A DNA stretch of 35,631 nt from NCBI RefSeq assembly GCF_003315345.1, contig NZ_QNRO01000031.1, forward strand, positions 1-35,631, read 5' to 3'. The notes beneath the pieces were generated by a model. That model saw only the letters and a list, made by a program, of their open reading frames with translations. It searched no databases and had not been told where the DNA came from. Origin of the DNA: Marinobacter pelagius (GTDB lineage Bacteria > Pseudomonadota > Gammaproteobacteria > Pseudomonadales > Oleiphilaceae). This document shows positions 28,746 through 35,631 of the stretch, in pieces (positions within the stretch are counted from its first letter, which is position 1; each line of letters begins with the position of its first letter). Made by a program: the position numbers and the translations under genes.

Positions 28746-29051
28746 TTACCAGCTTGCCTTGGTCAGGCCCGGAACGTCACCGCGCATGCCGTATTCACGG
28801 AGTTTGATCCGTGAAAGCTCGAACTTGCGCAGAACGCCGTGGGGACGACCAGTCACCTGGCAACGATTACGAAGACGCGAAGGAGACGCATCGCGAGGAA
28901 GCTGTTGAAGCTTCATCTGCGCATCCCAACGCTCGTCGTCGCTGGTATTCGGGTTCTTGATAATCGCCTTGAGCTCTGCACGCTTGGCTGCGTATTTCGC
29001 AACCGTCTTCTCGCGCTTGAGCTCGCGCTGTTTCATGGAAACCTTAGCCAT
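28746..29051 (-). CDS. rpsN: 30S ribosomal protein S14 (zinc-independent form)
   Basis: A 101-residue S14 of the 30S head. It is the long form without a CxxC pair, so it needs no zinc; it ends RIKLREYGMRGDVPGLTKASW. The N-terminus MAKVSMKQRELKREK is standard, and length equals the E. coli protein. It lies 12 bases after rplE. Confidence 0.97.
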   Translation of the reverse strand: MAKVSMKQRELKREKTVAKYAAKRAELKAIIKNPNTSDDERWDAQMKLQQLPRDASPSRLRNRCQVTGRPHGVLRKFELSRIKLREYGMRGDVPGLTKASW

Positions 29052-29063
29052 GTCTCTCGTTCC

Positions 29064-29603
29064 TTATTTCTTGAACGGAAAGCCGAAGGCTTTCAGCAGT
29101 TCGCGACCTTCGTCGTCGGTACCGGCAGTGGTGGTGATGGTGATGTCCAGACCACGGATCTTGTCGACCTTGTCGTACTCGATCTCGGGGAAAATGATCT
29201 GCTCACGCACACCCATGCTGTAGTTACCGCGCCCGTCGAAGGACTTGGGGTTCAGACCGCGGAAGTCACGAATGCGGGGAACCGCAATGTGAACCAGACG
29301 ATCGAAGAATTCCCACATACGCTCGCCACGCAGGGTAACCTTGCAGCCGATAGGCCAGCCTTCACGGATCTTGAAACCCGCAACGGACTTACGTGCCTTG
29401 GTAACAACCGCTTTTTGACCGGCCAGGCGCTCAAGATCCGCCACGGCATTCTCAATCAGCTTCTTGTCACCAACCGCTTCACCGACACCCATGTTCAGGG
29501 TGATCTTTTCGATACGCGGTACCTGCATCACGTTCTTGTAACCGAACTCTTTCTGCAGGGCGGGTACCACTTCCTGACTGTATTGCTCTTTGCTATTTAG
29601 CAT
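29064..29603 (-). CDS. rplE: 50S ribosomal protein L5
   Basis: A 179-residue L5, which binds 5S rRNA and contacts P-site tRNA. Start at 29603 (MLNSKEQYSQEVVPAL) gives the exact E. coli length; a GTG four codons upstream is the alternative. VMQVPRIEKITLNMGVGEAV and the end TTAGTDDEGRELLKAFGFPFKK are conserved. In E. coli the S8 repressor site overlaps the start of this gene. Confidence 0.97.
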   Translation of the reverse strand: MLNSKEQYSQEVVPALQKEFGYKNVMQVPRIEKITLNMGVGEAVGDKKLIENAVADLERLAGQKAVVTKARKSVAGFKIREGWPIGCKVTLRGERMWEFFDRLVHIAVPRIRDFRGLNPKSFDGRGNYSMGVREQIIFPEIEYDKVDKIRGLDITITTTAGTDDEGRELLKAFGFPFKK

Positions 29604-29618
29604 CGTAACCACCACCGC

Positions 29619-29939
29619 TTACTGGTTATCGACAGCTTCGTTCGTGGACTTGAAGATCCGCACTTTGCTGCCGTCTTCCTTCACCTGAAAGCCGACGCGA
29701 TCGGCTTTGCCGGTCTGCGGATTAAAGATAGCCACGTTGGAAACCTGGATAGGTGCTTCTTTCTCGACGATGCCACCCGGGGTGCCCAGCATCGGGTTCG
29801 GCTTGGTGTGCTTCTTCATCATGTTGATGCCAGAAACAAGCACTCGGCCATCATCCTGAACCTTCAGGACTTTACCACGTTTGCCTTTGTCTTTGCCCGT
29901 GGTGACGATTACTTCGTCATCTCGTTTGATCTTTTTCAT
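29619..29939 (-). CDS. rplX: 50S ribosomal protein L24
   Basis: A 106-residue L24, an early assembly protein near the tunnel exit. The KOW motif region (KRDDEVIVTTGKDKGKRGKV, residues 4-23) and MMKKHTKPNP are diagnostic. Slightly longer than E. coli (104). It lies 17 bases after rplN and 15 before rplE. Confidence 0.97.
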   Translation of the reverse strand: MKKIKRDDEVIVTTGKDKGKRGKVLKVQDDGRVLVSGINMMKKHTKPNPMLGTPGGIVEKEAPIQVSNVAIFNPQTGKADRVGFQVKEDGSKVRIFKSTNEAVDNQ

Positions 29940-29956
29940 AACCGGCCTCTGGTCCT

Positions 29957-30325
29957 TTAAAGTACTTCGGGTGCCAGTGAGATAATTTTCATGAACTTCT
30001 CATTACGCAGTTCACGGGTAACCGGTCCGAAGATACGGGTACCAATCGGTGCGTCCTGATTGTTCAGAAGTACTGCCGCGTTTCCGTCGAAACGGATCAG
30101 CGAACCGTCGGGACGGCGCACACCCTTGCGAGTGCGTACCACGACAGCTTTCAGGACCTGGCCTTTCTTCACTTTACCGCGGGGGATGGCTTCCTTGACG
30201 GTTACCTTGATGATATCCCCTACGCTGGCGTAACGCCGGTGTGAACCGCCCAGGACCTTGATGCACATCACCTGACGCGCACCGCTGTTATCCGCGACTT
30301 CAAGCATTGTTTGAGTCTGAATCAT
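29957..30325 (-). CDS. rplN: 50S ribosomal protein L14
   Basis: A 122-residue L14 at the subunit interface, forming bridges to 16S rRNA. The start MIQTQTMLEVADNSGARQVM and VKEAIPRGKVKKGQVLKAVVVRT are conserved. In E. coli the spc promoter lies just upstream of this gene; here only 18 bases separate it from rpsQ and no promoter is visible, so S10 and spc genes are probably one unit. Confidence 0.97.
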   Translation of the reverse strand: MIQTQTMLEVADNSGARQVMCIKVLGGSHRRYASVGDIIKVTVKEAIPRGKVKKGQVLKAVVVRTRKGVRRPDGSLIRFDGNAAVLLNNQDAPIGTRIFGPVTRELRNEKFMKIISLAPEVL

Positions 30326-30343
30326 GGTTGTTCTCCGGGCGAA

Positions 30344-30610
30344 TTACACCTTGGATGCACGTTCGGTAACTTCCACCAGAGCCCAGCTCTTGGTCTTGGA
30401 GACCGGACGGGTTTCCTGGATCGTTACAGTGTCACCGATGTTGCACTGATTACTCTCATCGTGAGCGTGAATCTTGGTAGAGCGCTTCATGTACTTACCG
30501 TACAGCGGATGCTTCACCTGACGCTCGACCAGAACCACGATGGACTTGTCCATCTTGTTGCTCACGACCTTCCCGCTCAGAGTTCTGGCAGTTTGGGTAG
30601 CTTCGGTCAT
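30344..30610 (-). CDS. rpsQ: 30S ribosomal protein S17
   Basis: An 88-residue S17 with an OB-like fold that binds the 5' domain of 16S rRNA early in assembly. GKVVSNKMDKSIVVLVERQVKHPLYGK and DTVTIQETRPVSKTKSW are typical. It begins one base after the rpmC stop. Confidence 0.97.
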   Translation of the reverse strand: MTEATQTARTLSGKVVSNKMDKSIVVLVERQVKHPLYGKYMKRSTKIHAHDESNQCNIGDTVTIQETRPVSKTKSWALVEVTERASKV

Positions 30611-30611
30611 G

Positions 30612-30803
30612 TCACTGTCCTGCCTTTTCGTTCAATACTGTTTTCACGCGAGCGATGTCGCGTTTCACCTTGCCGAGAAGGTGAGACTGATTCAGCTGAC
30701 CTGTCGCCTTGCGCATGCGCAGGTTGAACTGCTCCTTCAGGAGGTCGATCAGCTCTTTGTTCAGCTCCTCGACTGACTTTTCACGCAGCTCTGTTGCTTT
30801 CAT
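30612..30803 (-). CDS. rpmC: 50S ribosomal protein L29
   Basis: A 63-residue L29 at the tunnel exit, part of the docking site for trigger factor and SRP. Start at 30803 ([15 protein letters not shown]) overlaps the rplP stop as TGATG and gives the same length as E. coli; a GTG directly before it is not needed. Highly helical, ending [11 protein letters not shown]. Confidence 0.96.
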
Positions 30804-31216
30804 CACATCACCGTCCTCGTTACAAAGGTGGTCTGTACCGGCAGTTTGGCCGCTGCGAGTGTGAAGGCTTCGCGTGCTACGTCTTCAGCAACACCTTCCA
30901 TCTCGTAGAGCATACGGCCTGGCTGGATCTCAGCCACCCAATACTCGACAGAACCCTTACCTTTACCCATTCGAACTTCAAGCGGCTTGCCGGTGATCGG
31001 CTTGTCCGGGAACACCCGGATCCAGATCTTACCGCCCCGCTTGATGCGACGAGTCATGGTACGACGCGCTGCCTCAATCTGGCGCGCAGTTATACGCCCA
31101 CGGCTGGTCGCCTTCAATCCGTATTCACCGAAGCTCACCTTGTTGGCACGCTGAGCAAGACCGGTGTTACGGCCTTTCATTACCTTGCGGAATTTGGTGC
31201 GTTTTGGTTGCAGCAT
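30803..31216 (-). CDS. rplP: 50S ribosomal protein L16
   Basis: A 137-residue L16 near the A-site tRNA and peptidyl transferase centre. [17 protein letters not shown] and [29 protein letters not shown] are diagnostic. One residue longer than E. coli. Its stop overlaps the rpmC ATG, implying translational coupling. Confidence 0.97.
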
Positions 31217-31228
31217 AAGAGTGCCCCT

Positions 31229-31912
31229 TTACTTAGAACCTTTCTTCCCAGAGGCTTTCTTGTCAGCACGGACCTGCTCCATACCACCAAGAATCTCACC
31301 TTTGAAGATCCATACCTTGACGCCGATAACGCCGTAAGTGGTATGCGCTTCGTAGGTTGCGTAATCAATATCTGCACGCAGTGTGTGCAGAGGTACACGA
31401 CCTTCGCGATACCACTCGGAACGTGCGATTTCAGCACCCCCAAGACGACCGCCTACCTGGATCTTGATACCCTTGGCGCCCTGACGCATGGCGTTCTGTA
31501 CCGCACGCTTCATTGCGCGACGGAACATCACACGACGCTCGAGCTGACCGGCAACGTTCTGCGCTACCAGGCGGGCATCCAGGTCCGGCTTGCGGACTTC
31601 CTCGATGTTGATGTGCACGGGCACACCCATCATGTCGCTGACTTCGCGACGCAGACGGTCAACATCTTCACCCTTCTTGCCGATAACAATACCGGGACGG
31701 GCTGTATGGATCGTGATCCGGGCGTTCTGAGCCGGGCGCTCGATCACAATCTTGCTGACAGACGCCTTAACCAGACGCTTGTCCAGGAACTCACGAACCT
31801 GAATATCATTCAGCAGGTTCTTGGAGTAGTCCTTCTTGTCGGCATACCAGACTGAGTTGTGCTCTTTGATCACACCCAGGCGAATGCCGGTTGGATTTAC
31901 TTTATGACCCAT
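31229..31912 (-). CDS. rpsC: 30S ribosomal protein S3
   Basis: A 227-residue S3 at the mRNA entry channel. It has the KH-type RNA-binding domain (about 39-107, including IHTARPGIVIGKKGEDVDRLR) and the conserved C-terminal domain (RRVMFRRAMKRAVQNAMRQGAKGIKI). The C-terminal tail is Lys/Gly-rich. It lies 11 bases after rplV and 12 before rplP. Confidence 0.98.
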   Translation of the reverse strand: MGHKVNPTGIRLGVIKEHNSVWYADKKDYSKNLLNDIQVREFLDKRLVKASVSKIVIERPAQNARITIHTARPGIVIGKKGEDVDRLRREVSDMMGVPVHINIEEVRKPDLDARLVAQNVAGQLERRVMFRRAMKRAVQNAMRQGAKGIKIQVGGRLGGAEIARSEWYREGRVPLHTLRADIDYATYEAHTTYGVIGVKVWIFKGEILGGMEQVRADKKASGKKGSK

Positions 31913-31923
31913 CTGAGCATCTC

Positions 31924-32256
31924 CTACTTGTCGGCGACCTTGACGGTGATATGACAGGTGCGCTTGAAAATACGGTCAGCGCGCCCCTTGGCTCGAGCTT
32001 TGATTCGCTTGAGCGTCGGGCCCTCATCCACCATAACGGTGGAAACCCGCAGATCATCTACGTCCAGACCTTCGTTGTGCTCAGCGTTGGCAATGGCGGA
32101 TTCAAGAGCTTTCTTGATCACGACCGCTGCCTTTTTCGGGCTGAAAGTCAGAATGTTCAGGGCGTCCTCAACAGCCTTGCCGCGTACCTGGTCAGCGACA
32201 AGACGCGCTTTTTGAGCTGAGAGGCGAGCGCCCTTGTACTTGGCTGCTACTTCCAT
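31924..32256 (-). CDS. rplV: 50S ribosomal protein L22
   Basis: A 110-residue L22, exactly the E. coli length. Start at 32256 (MEVAAKYKGARLSAQKARLV) is chosen because longer frames only read rpsS out of frame. Its extended loop (PTLKRIKARAKGRADRIFKR) lines the peptide exit tunnel, where nascent-chain arrest and macrolide resistance changes occur. Confidence 0.97.
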   Translation of the reverse strand: MEVAAKYKGARLSAQKARLVADQVRGKAVEDALNILTFSPKKAAVVIKKALESAIANAEHNEGLDVDDLRVSTVMVDEGPTLKRIKARAKGRADRIFKRTCHITVKVADK

Positions 32257-32272
32257 TTCTATTACCTCAGAA

Positions 32273-32548
32273 TCAGCGTTTAGCTTTCTTGTCGGCCGCA
32301 TGACCACGATAAGTACGCGTTGCCGCGAACTCACCCAGTTTATGCCCCACCATATCTTCGGTGACATAAACCGGCACGTGCTGCTTGCCGTTGTGGACTG
32401 CAATGGTCAGGCCTACCATCTCCGGAAAGACTGTTGACCGGCGGGACCAGGTTTTAATGGGCCGCTTGTCGTTAGCTTCCAGAGCTGCCTCGACCTTCTT
32501 CAACAGATGCAGGTCTATAAAAGGACCTTTCTTCAAAGAACGTGGCAC
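32273..32548 (-). CDS. rpsS: 30S ribosomal protein S19
   Basis: A 91-residue S19 of the 30S head, which pairs with S13 in bridging to the large subunit. MPRSLKKGPFIDLHLLKKVE and MVGHKLGEFAATRTYRGHAADKK are diagnostic. It lies 24 bases after rplB and 16 before rplV. Confidence 0.97.
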   Translation of the reverse strand: MPRSLKKGPFIDLHLLKKVEAALEANDKRPIKTWSRRSTVFPEMVGLTIAVHNGKQHVPVYVTEDMVGHKLGEFAATRTYRGHAADKKAKR

Positions 32549-32572
32549 AGCAAATTACCTCTATGTAGTCGT

Positions 32573-33400
32573 TTACTTGGCCGAACGACGACGTACTATC
32601 ATCTTGTCAGTACGCTTGTTCTTACGAGTCTTATGCCCTTTGGTCGGAACACCCCACGGAGTAACCGGGTGACGTCCGCCAGAGGTACGCCCTTCACCAC
32701 CACCATGCGGGTGGTCAACTGGGTTCATAGCAACACCACGTACTGTTGGCCGTTTGCCGCGCCAACGTGATGCACCCGCTTTACCAAGTTGCTTGAGGCT
32801 GTGCTCGCTGTTGGATACTTCACCCAGCGTGGCACGGCAATCTACAAGCACCTTTCGCATTTCACCTGAACGCAGGCGGATGGTGGCATATGCACCTTCC
32901 CGAGCAACCAGCTGTACGGATGCGCCCGCGGAGCGGGCCAGCTGGGCACCTTTGCCAGGCTTGAGTTCGACGCAGTGGACCACAGAACCGACCGGAATGT
33001 TCCGGAGCGGCAGAGTGGAACCCACCTTGATCGGCGCGTCGATACCGGAGCGCACCTGGTCACCGATCTGCATGCCCTTGGGAGCGATGATGTAACGACG
33101 CTCGCCATCGGCGTACTTCAACAGTGCAATGTGCGCAGAGCGGTTCGGATCGTATTCCAGGCGTTCGATAACCGCCGGAATACCATCTTTGGTCCGCTTG
33201 AAGTCGATAACACGGTAGTGCTGCTTGTGGCCACCACCGATGTGACGAGTAGTAATGCGACCAACATTGTTACGGCCACCAGACTTACTCTTTGTTTCTA
33301 CCAACGGCTCGTAAGGACGTCCTTTGTGCAGATCCGGGTTGTAAAGTTTTACAACGTGACGGCGTCCGGCAGATGTTGGCTTGGTTTTGACGATCGGCAT
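32573..33400 (-). CDS. rplB: 50S ribosomal protein L2
   Basis: A 275-residue L2, the most conserved large-subunit protein, needed for subunit joining and peptidyl transferase activity. The C-terminal loop GVAMNPVDHPHGGGEGR holds the essential histidine region. The N-terminal RNA-binding part has GGGHKQHYRVIDFKR. It lies between rplW and rpsS in standard S10 order. Confidence 0.98.
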   Translation of the reverse strand: MPIVKTKPTSAGRRHVVKLYNPDLHKGRPYEPLVETKSKSGGRNNVGRITTRHIGGGHKQHYRVIDFKRTKDGIPAVIERLEYDPNRSAHIALLKYADGERRYIIAPKGMQIGDQVRSGIDAPIKVGSTLPLRNIPVGSVVHCVELKPGKGAQLARSAGASVQLVAREGAYATIRLRSGEMRKVLVDCRATLGEVSNSEHSLKQLGKAGASRWRGKRPTVRGVAMNPVDHPHGGGEGRTSGGRHPVTPWGVPTKGHKTRKNKRTDKMIVRRRSAK

Positions 33401-33417
33401 ATTACGACCCCTTTACC

Positions 33418-33711
33418 TTATTCCACATCCAGAAAATCGATGTCCTGACCTTCTGCCAGCTTGACGTAAGCCTTACGAATGTCATTACGCTTGCCGAACC
33501 CGCGGATAGTGCGCTTGAGCTTACCCTTACGGTTCAGAACCTGAACACCTTCTACGGTGACGTTGAACAACTGCTCAACGGCTTTTTTGATCTCCGGCTT
33601 GGTGGCGTCAGGCGCTACACGGAACACGACTTGGCCGCGCTCAGCTGCCAGAGATGCTTTCTCTGATACGTGCGGTCCCAGCAGGACCTTGTAAATACGT
33701 TCCTGATTCAT
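33418..33711 (-). CDS. rplW: 50S ribosomal protein L23
   Basis: A 97-residue L23 at the tunnel exit, the main docking point of trigger factor and SRP. VLLGPHVSEKASLAAE and FRVAPDATKPEIKKAVEQLFNV match the family. Its ATG overlaps the rplD stop as ATGA (33708-33711). Confidence 0.97.
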   Translation of the reverse strand: MNQERIYKVLLGPHVSEKASLAAERGQVVFRVAPDATKPEIKKAVEQLFNVTVEGVQVLNRKGKLKRTIRGFGKRNDIRKAYVKLAEGQDIDFLDVE

Positions 33712-34313
33712 CCCAGCATCTCCTCGATCTTCTTCAGAGCGGGAACAGTCACCACGACTTTTTCGAAGGCAACCAGGCTGACCGGGTCCAGGCCTGCTAC
33801 GTCACGAACATCCACGTGGGGAATGTTGCGGGAAGCCAGGTGCAGGTTCTGCTCAACGTTGTCGGACAGAATCAGCGCATTGGATACACCGATGTCCTTC
33901 AGCTTGGCATTGAAGGCCTTGGTCTTCGGGCTTTCGACGTTCATGTCGTCAACCACCACCAGACGCTCCTGACGCACCAGCTCCGAGAAAATGGAGCGCA
34001 TGGCCGCGCGGTACATCTTGCGATTGACCTTCTGCTCAAAGTCGCGGGGCTTGGCAGCAAAAGTTACGCCACCAGCGCGCCAGATCGGGCTACGAATCGT
34101 ACCCGCACGGGCACGACCGGTACCCTTCTGACGCCAGGGCTTCTTGCCACCGCCACTGACTTCGGAACGTGTCTTCTGAGCCTTGGTACCCTGACGACCG
34201 GCTGCCATATAGGCAGTGACCACCTGGTGAACCAGGGACTCGTTGAAATCTTTGGCGAACGTAGCGTCGGAAACAGAGATTCCCTTGCCGCTACCAGTAA
34301 TTGTCAATTCCAT
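33708..34313 (-). CDS. rplD: 50S ribosomal protein L4
   Basis: A 201-residue L4, exactly the E. coli length. Its extended loop (GGGKKPWRQKGTGRARAGTI, about 62-81) reaches the exit tunnel. In E. coli free L4 represses the S10 operon through a long rpsJ leader; the leader here is much shorter, so that control may not operate in the same form. It overlaps rplW as ATGA. Confidence 0.97.
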   Translation of the reverse strand: MELTITGSGKGISVSDATFAKDFNESLVHQVVTAYMAAGRQGTKAQKTRSEVSGGGKKPWRQKGTGRARAGTIRSPIWRAGGVTFAAKPRDFEQKVNRKMYRAAMRSIFSELVRQERLVVVDDMNVESPKTKAFNAKLKDIGVSNALILSDNVEQNLHLASRNIPHVDVRDVAGLDPVSLVAFEKVVVTVPALKKIEEMLG

Positions 34314-34324
34314 CGCACCGCTCC

Positions 34325-34963
34325 TCAGGCTTTGACTGCAGGCTTGATGACAACGTCGCCGCCAGTTGCACCGGGGACGGCACCACTCACCAGCAGCAGG
34401 TTGCGCTCGGCGTCGACACGGACGATCTTCAGGTTCTGCACGGTGACCTGTGCGTTACCCATCTGGCCCGCCATCTTCTTGCCCTTGAATACCTTGCCCG
34501 GGGTCTGGTTCTGACCAATGGAACCCGGTGCACGGTGAGACAGGGAGTTACCGTGAGTAGCGTCTTGCATGGAGAAGTTCCAGCGCTTCACACCACCCTG
34601 AAAGCCCTTACCCTTGGACTGACCGACGGCATCAACCATCTGACCGTCTTCAAAGACAGAGGCTGTAATCTCGCCACCAGCGGCCAGATCTTCACCTTCA
34701 CCATCAGCCAGACGGAATTCCCACACGCCACGACCGGCTTCTACGCCCGCCTTGGCAAAGTGACCTGCTTCCGCCTTGGTTACACGAGAGGAACGACGGG
34801 CGCCTACAGTGACCTGAACGGCACGATAACCATCGCTTTCAAGAGTTTTCAGCTGGGTAATGCGGTTGGGCTCAACCTCGATTACCGTTACGGGCAGCGC
34901 CTGCCCATCTTCCGTAAAAATACGGGTCATACCGGCCTTCCGACCGACAACACCAATTGCCAT
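34325..34963 (-). CDS. rplC: 50S ribosomal protein L3
   Basis: A 212-residue L3, an assembly initiator whose extended loop reaches the peptidyl transferase centre. MAIGVVGRKAGMTRIF and GSIGQNQTPGKVFKGKKMAG are conserved; the second contains the glutamine that PrmB methylates in E. coli. The 76-base spacer to rpsJ carries a short ATACC/GGTAT hairpin at 35027-35040, directly after the rpsJ stop. Confidence 0.98.
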   Translation of the reverse strand: MAIGVVGRKAGMTRIFTEDGQALPVTVIEVEPNRITQLKTLESDGYRAVQVTVGARRSSRVTKAEAGHFAKAGVEAGRGVWEFRLADGEGEDLAAGGEITASVFEDGQMVDAVGQSKGKGFQGGVKRWNFSMQDATHGNSLSHRAPGSIGQNQTPGKVFKGKKMAGQMGNAQVTVQNLKIVRVDAERNLLLVSGAVPGATGGDVVIKPAVKA

Positions 34964-35039
34964 GTTTCACCTCTTAAGTGTACGGGGCTCGCACCCTCTA
35001 TGGCCTTATGACAGTTACACAGACTAATACCGGGCGGTA

Positions 35040-35351
35040 TTAGCCGAGGCTGATCTGAACGTCTACACCTGCTGCCAGGTCCAGCTTCATCAGAGCATCA
35101 ACTGTCTTCTCCGTCGGCTCAACGATGTCGAGCAGACGCTTATGCGTACGAATTTCATACTGATCACGCGCGTCCTTGTTGACGTGCGGAGAGATCAATA
35201 CTGTGTACTTTTCCTTCCGCGTCGGCAGAGGAATCGGGCCACGCACCTGAGCGCCGGTCCGCTTTGCGGTATCGACGATCTCCTGCGTGGACTGGTCGAT
35301 CAGGCGGTAATCAAACGCCTTCAACCGAATTCGAATTTTTTGGCTTTGCAT
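35040..35351 (-). CDS. rpsJ: 30S ribosomal protein S10
   Basis: A 103-residue S10 of the 30S head, also the NusE partner of NusB in antitermination. [20 protein letters not shown] and [37 protein letters not shown] are diagnostic. It is the first gene of the S10 operon, downstream of tuf, with a strong promoter 62 bases before its ATG. Confidence 0.98.
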
Positions 35352-35412
35352 GATGCACCAAACTCCACTCGTAGCAGCTACTGTTTAGCCGACCTTCAAA
35401 AAAAGGAGCCGC

Positions 35413-35441
35413 ATTGTATGCATAATACCCAACCCTGTCAA
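35413..35441 (-). promoter_or_regulatory. S10 operon promoter
   Basis: On the minus strand a perfect -35 TTGACA (35441-35436) and -10 TACAAT (35418-35413) are separated by exactly 17 bases. The discriminator GCGGC is GC-rich, as in stringently controlled promoters. The predicted start near 35406 gives a leader of only about 55 bases. It lies between the tuf terminator and rpsJ. Confidence 0.88.
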
Positions 35442-35485
35442 CAGCTATGCCGTATGACCAGGTCGGGCAGACTTTGCGACTGAAA

Positions 35486-35516
35486 CAGAAAAAGGGGCTG
35501 ATGGTTCAGCCCCTTT
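35486..35516 (-). terminator. Rho-independent terminator of tuf
   Basis: AAAGGGGCTGA (35491-35501) and TCAGCCCCTTT (35506-35516) form an 11-bp stem with a 4-base loop. On the minus strand it is followed by TTTCTG. It lies 20 bases past the tuf stop, separating tuf from the S10 operon. Confidence 0.88.
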
Positions 35517-35536
35517 CTCAGGATCAAGCGAGCAGA

Positions 35537-35631
35537 TTACTCGATGATCTTGGAGACCACGCCGGCACCAACGGTACGGCCGCCTTCGCGGATCGCGAAG
35601 CGCAGGCCATCTTCCATGGCGATCGGAGCGA
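35537..35631 (-). CDS. tuf: Elongation factor Tu, C-terminal fragment at window edge
   Basis: The last 30 residues of EF-Tu, PIAMEDGLRFAIREGGRTVG then AGVVSKIIE, with a TAA stop at 35537-35539. This is the end of beta-barrel domain 3. The rest lies to the right of the window. Its position upstream of rpsJ is the usual str operon arrangement. EF-Tu brings aminoacyl-tRNA to the ribosome. Confidence 0.96.
   Translation of the reverse strand, partial: APIAMEDGLRFAIREGGRTVGAGVVSKIIE

Overview
The window looks like a chromosomal segment of a marine gammaproteobacterium, most likely Marinobacter or a close relative. This rests on a complete MSHA (mannose-sensitive haemagglutinin) type IVa pilus locus placed next to ssb, a yajR-type transporter and uvrA, followed by a classic str-S10-spc-alpha ribosomal block with gammaproteobacterial protein lengths. 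The genus is an inference from gene content and protein sequence, not a database match. Almost everything is on the minus strand; uvrA is the only complete plus-strand gene.

Layout, left to right. (1) Positions 1-149 hold the right end of an IS3-family element (last codons of its transposase and its terminal repeat) and one copy of a 30-bp palindrome. (2) Positions 150-16360 hold the msh locus, read right to left: mshI, mshI2, mshJ, mshK, mshL, mshM, mshN, mshE, mshG, mshF, mshB, mshA, mshC, mshD, mshO, mshP, mshQ. Most junctions overlap as ATGA or TGATG; the clear gaps surround the pilin genes mshB and mshA. (3) Positions 16361-18720 hold the putative msh promoter region, a bidirectional terminator, ssb and yajR, divergent from uvrA. 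(4) uvrA (18720-21545) converges on rplQ across a spacer with two more palindrome copies and a terminator. (5) Positions 21724-35351 hold, in transcription order, rpsJ-rplC-rplD-rplW-rplB-rpsS-rplV-rpsC-rplP-rpmC-rpsQ-rplN-rplX-rplE-rpsN-rpsH-rplF-rplR-rpsE-rpmD-rplO-secY-rpmJ and then rpsM-rpsK-rpsD-rpoA-rplQ. The 3' end of tuf sits at the right edge.

How the genes work together. MshE (ATPase with a c-di-GMP-binding N-terminal domain) and MshG (platform) drive assembly of MshA pilin. MshI, MshI2, MshJ and MshK form the inner-membrane and periplasmic alignment complex. MshL is the outer-membrane secretin, and MshM and MshN are accessory factors. MshB, C, D, O and P are minor pilins that probably carry the large MshQ at the tip. 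No prepilin peptidase (PilD) or retraction ATPase (PilT) is encoded here, so both must be supplied from elsewhere. The ribosomal block has two strong sigma-70 promoters, upstream of rpsJ and of rpsM, both with GC-rich discriminators.

I did not find a new multi-gene system. The most unusual signals are non-coding: three copies of a 30-bp palindrome with a compensatory base-pair change and a shared one-sided tail (one supplies the mshQ stop codon), a 17-bp tandem duplication at the rplO/secY junction, stable hairpins in the rpsN-rpsH spacer, and an S10 leader too short for enteric-type L4 control.
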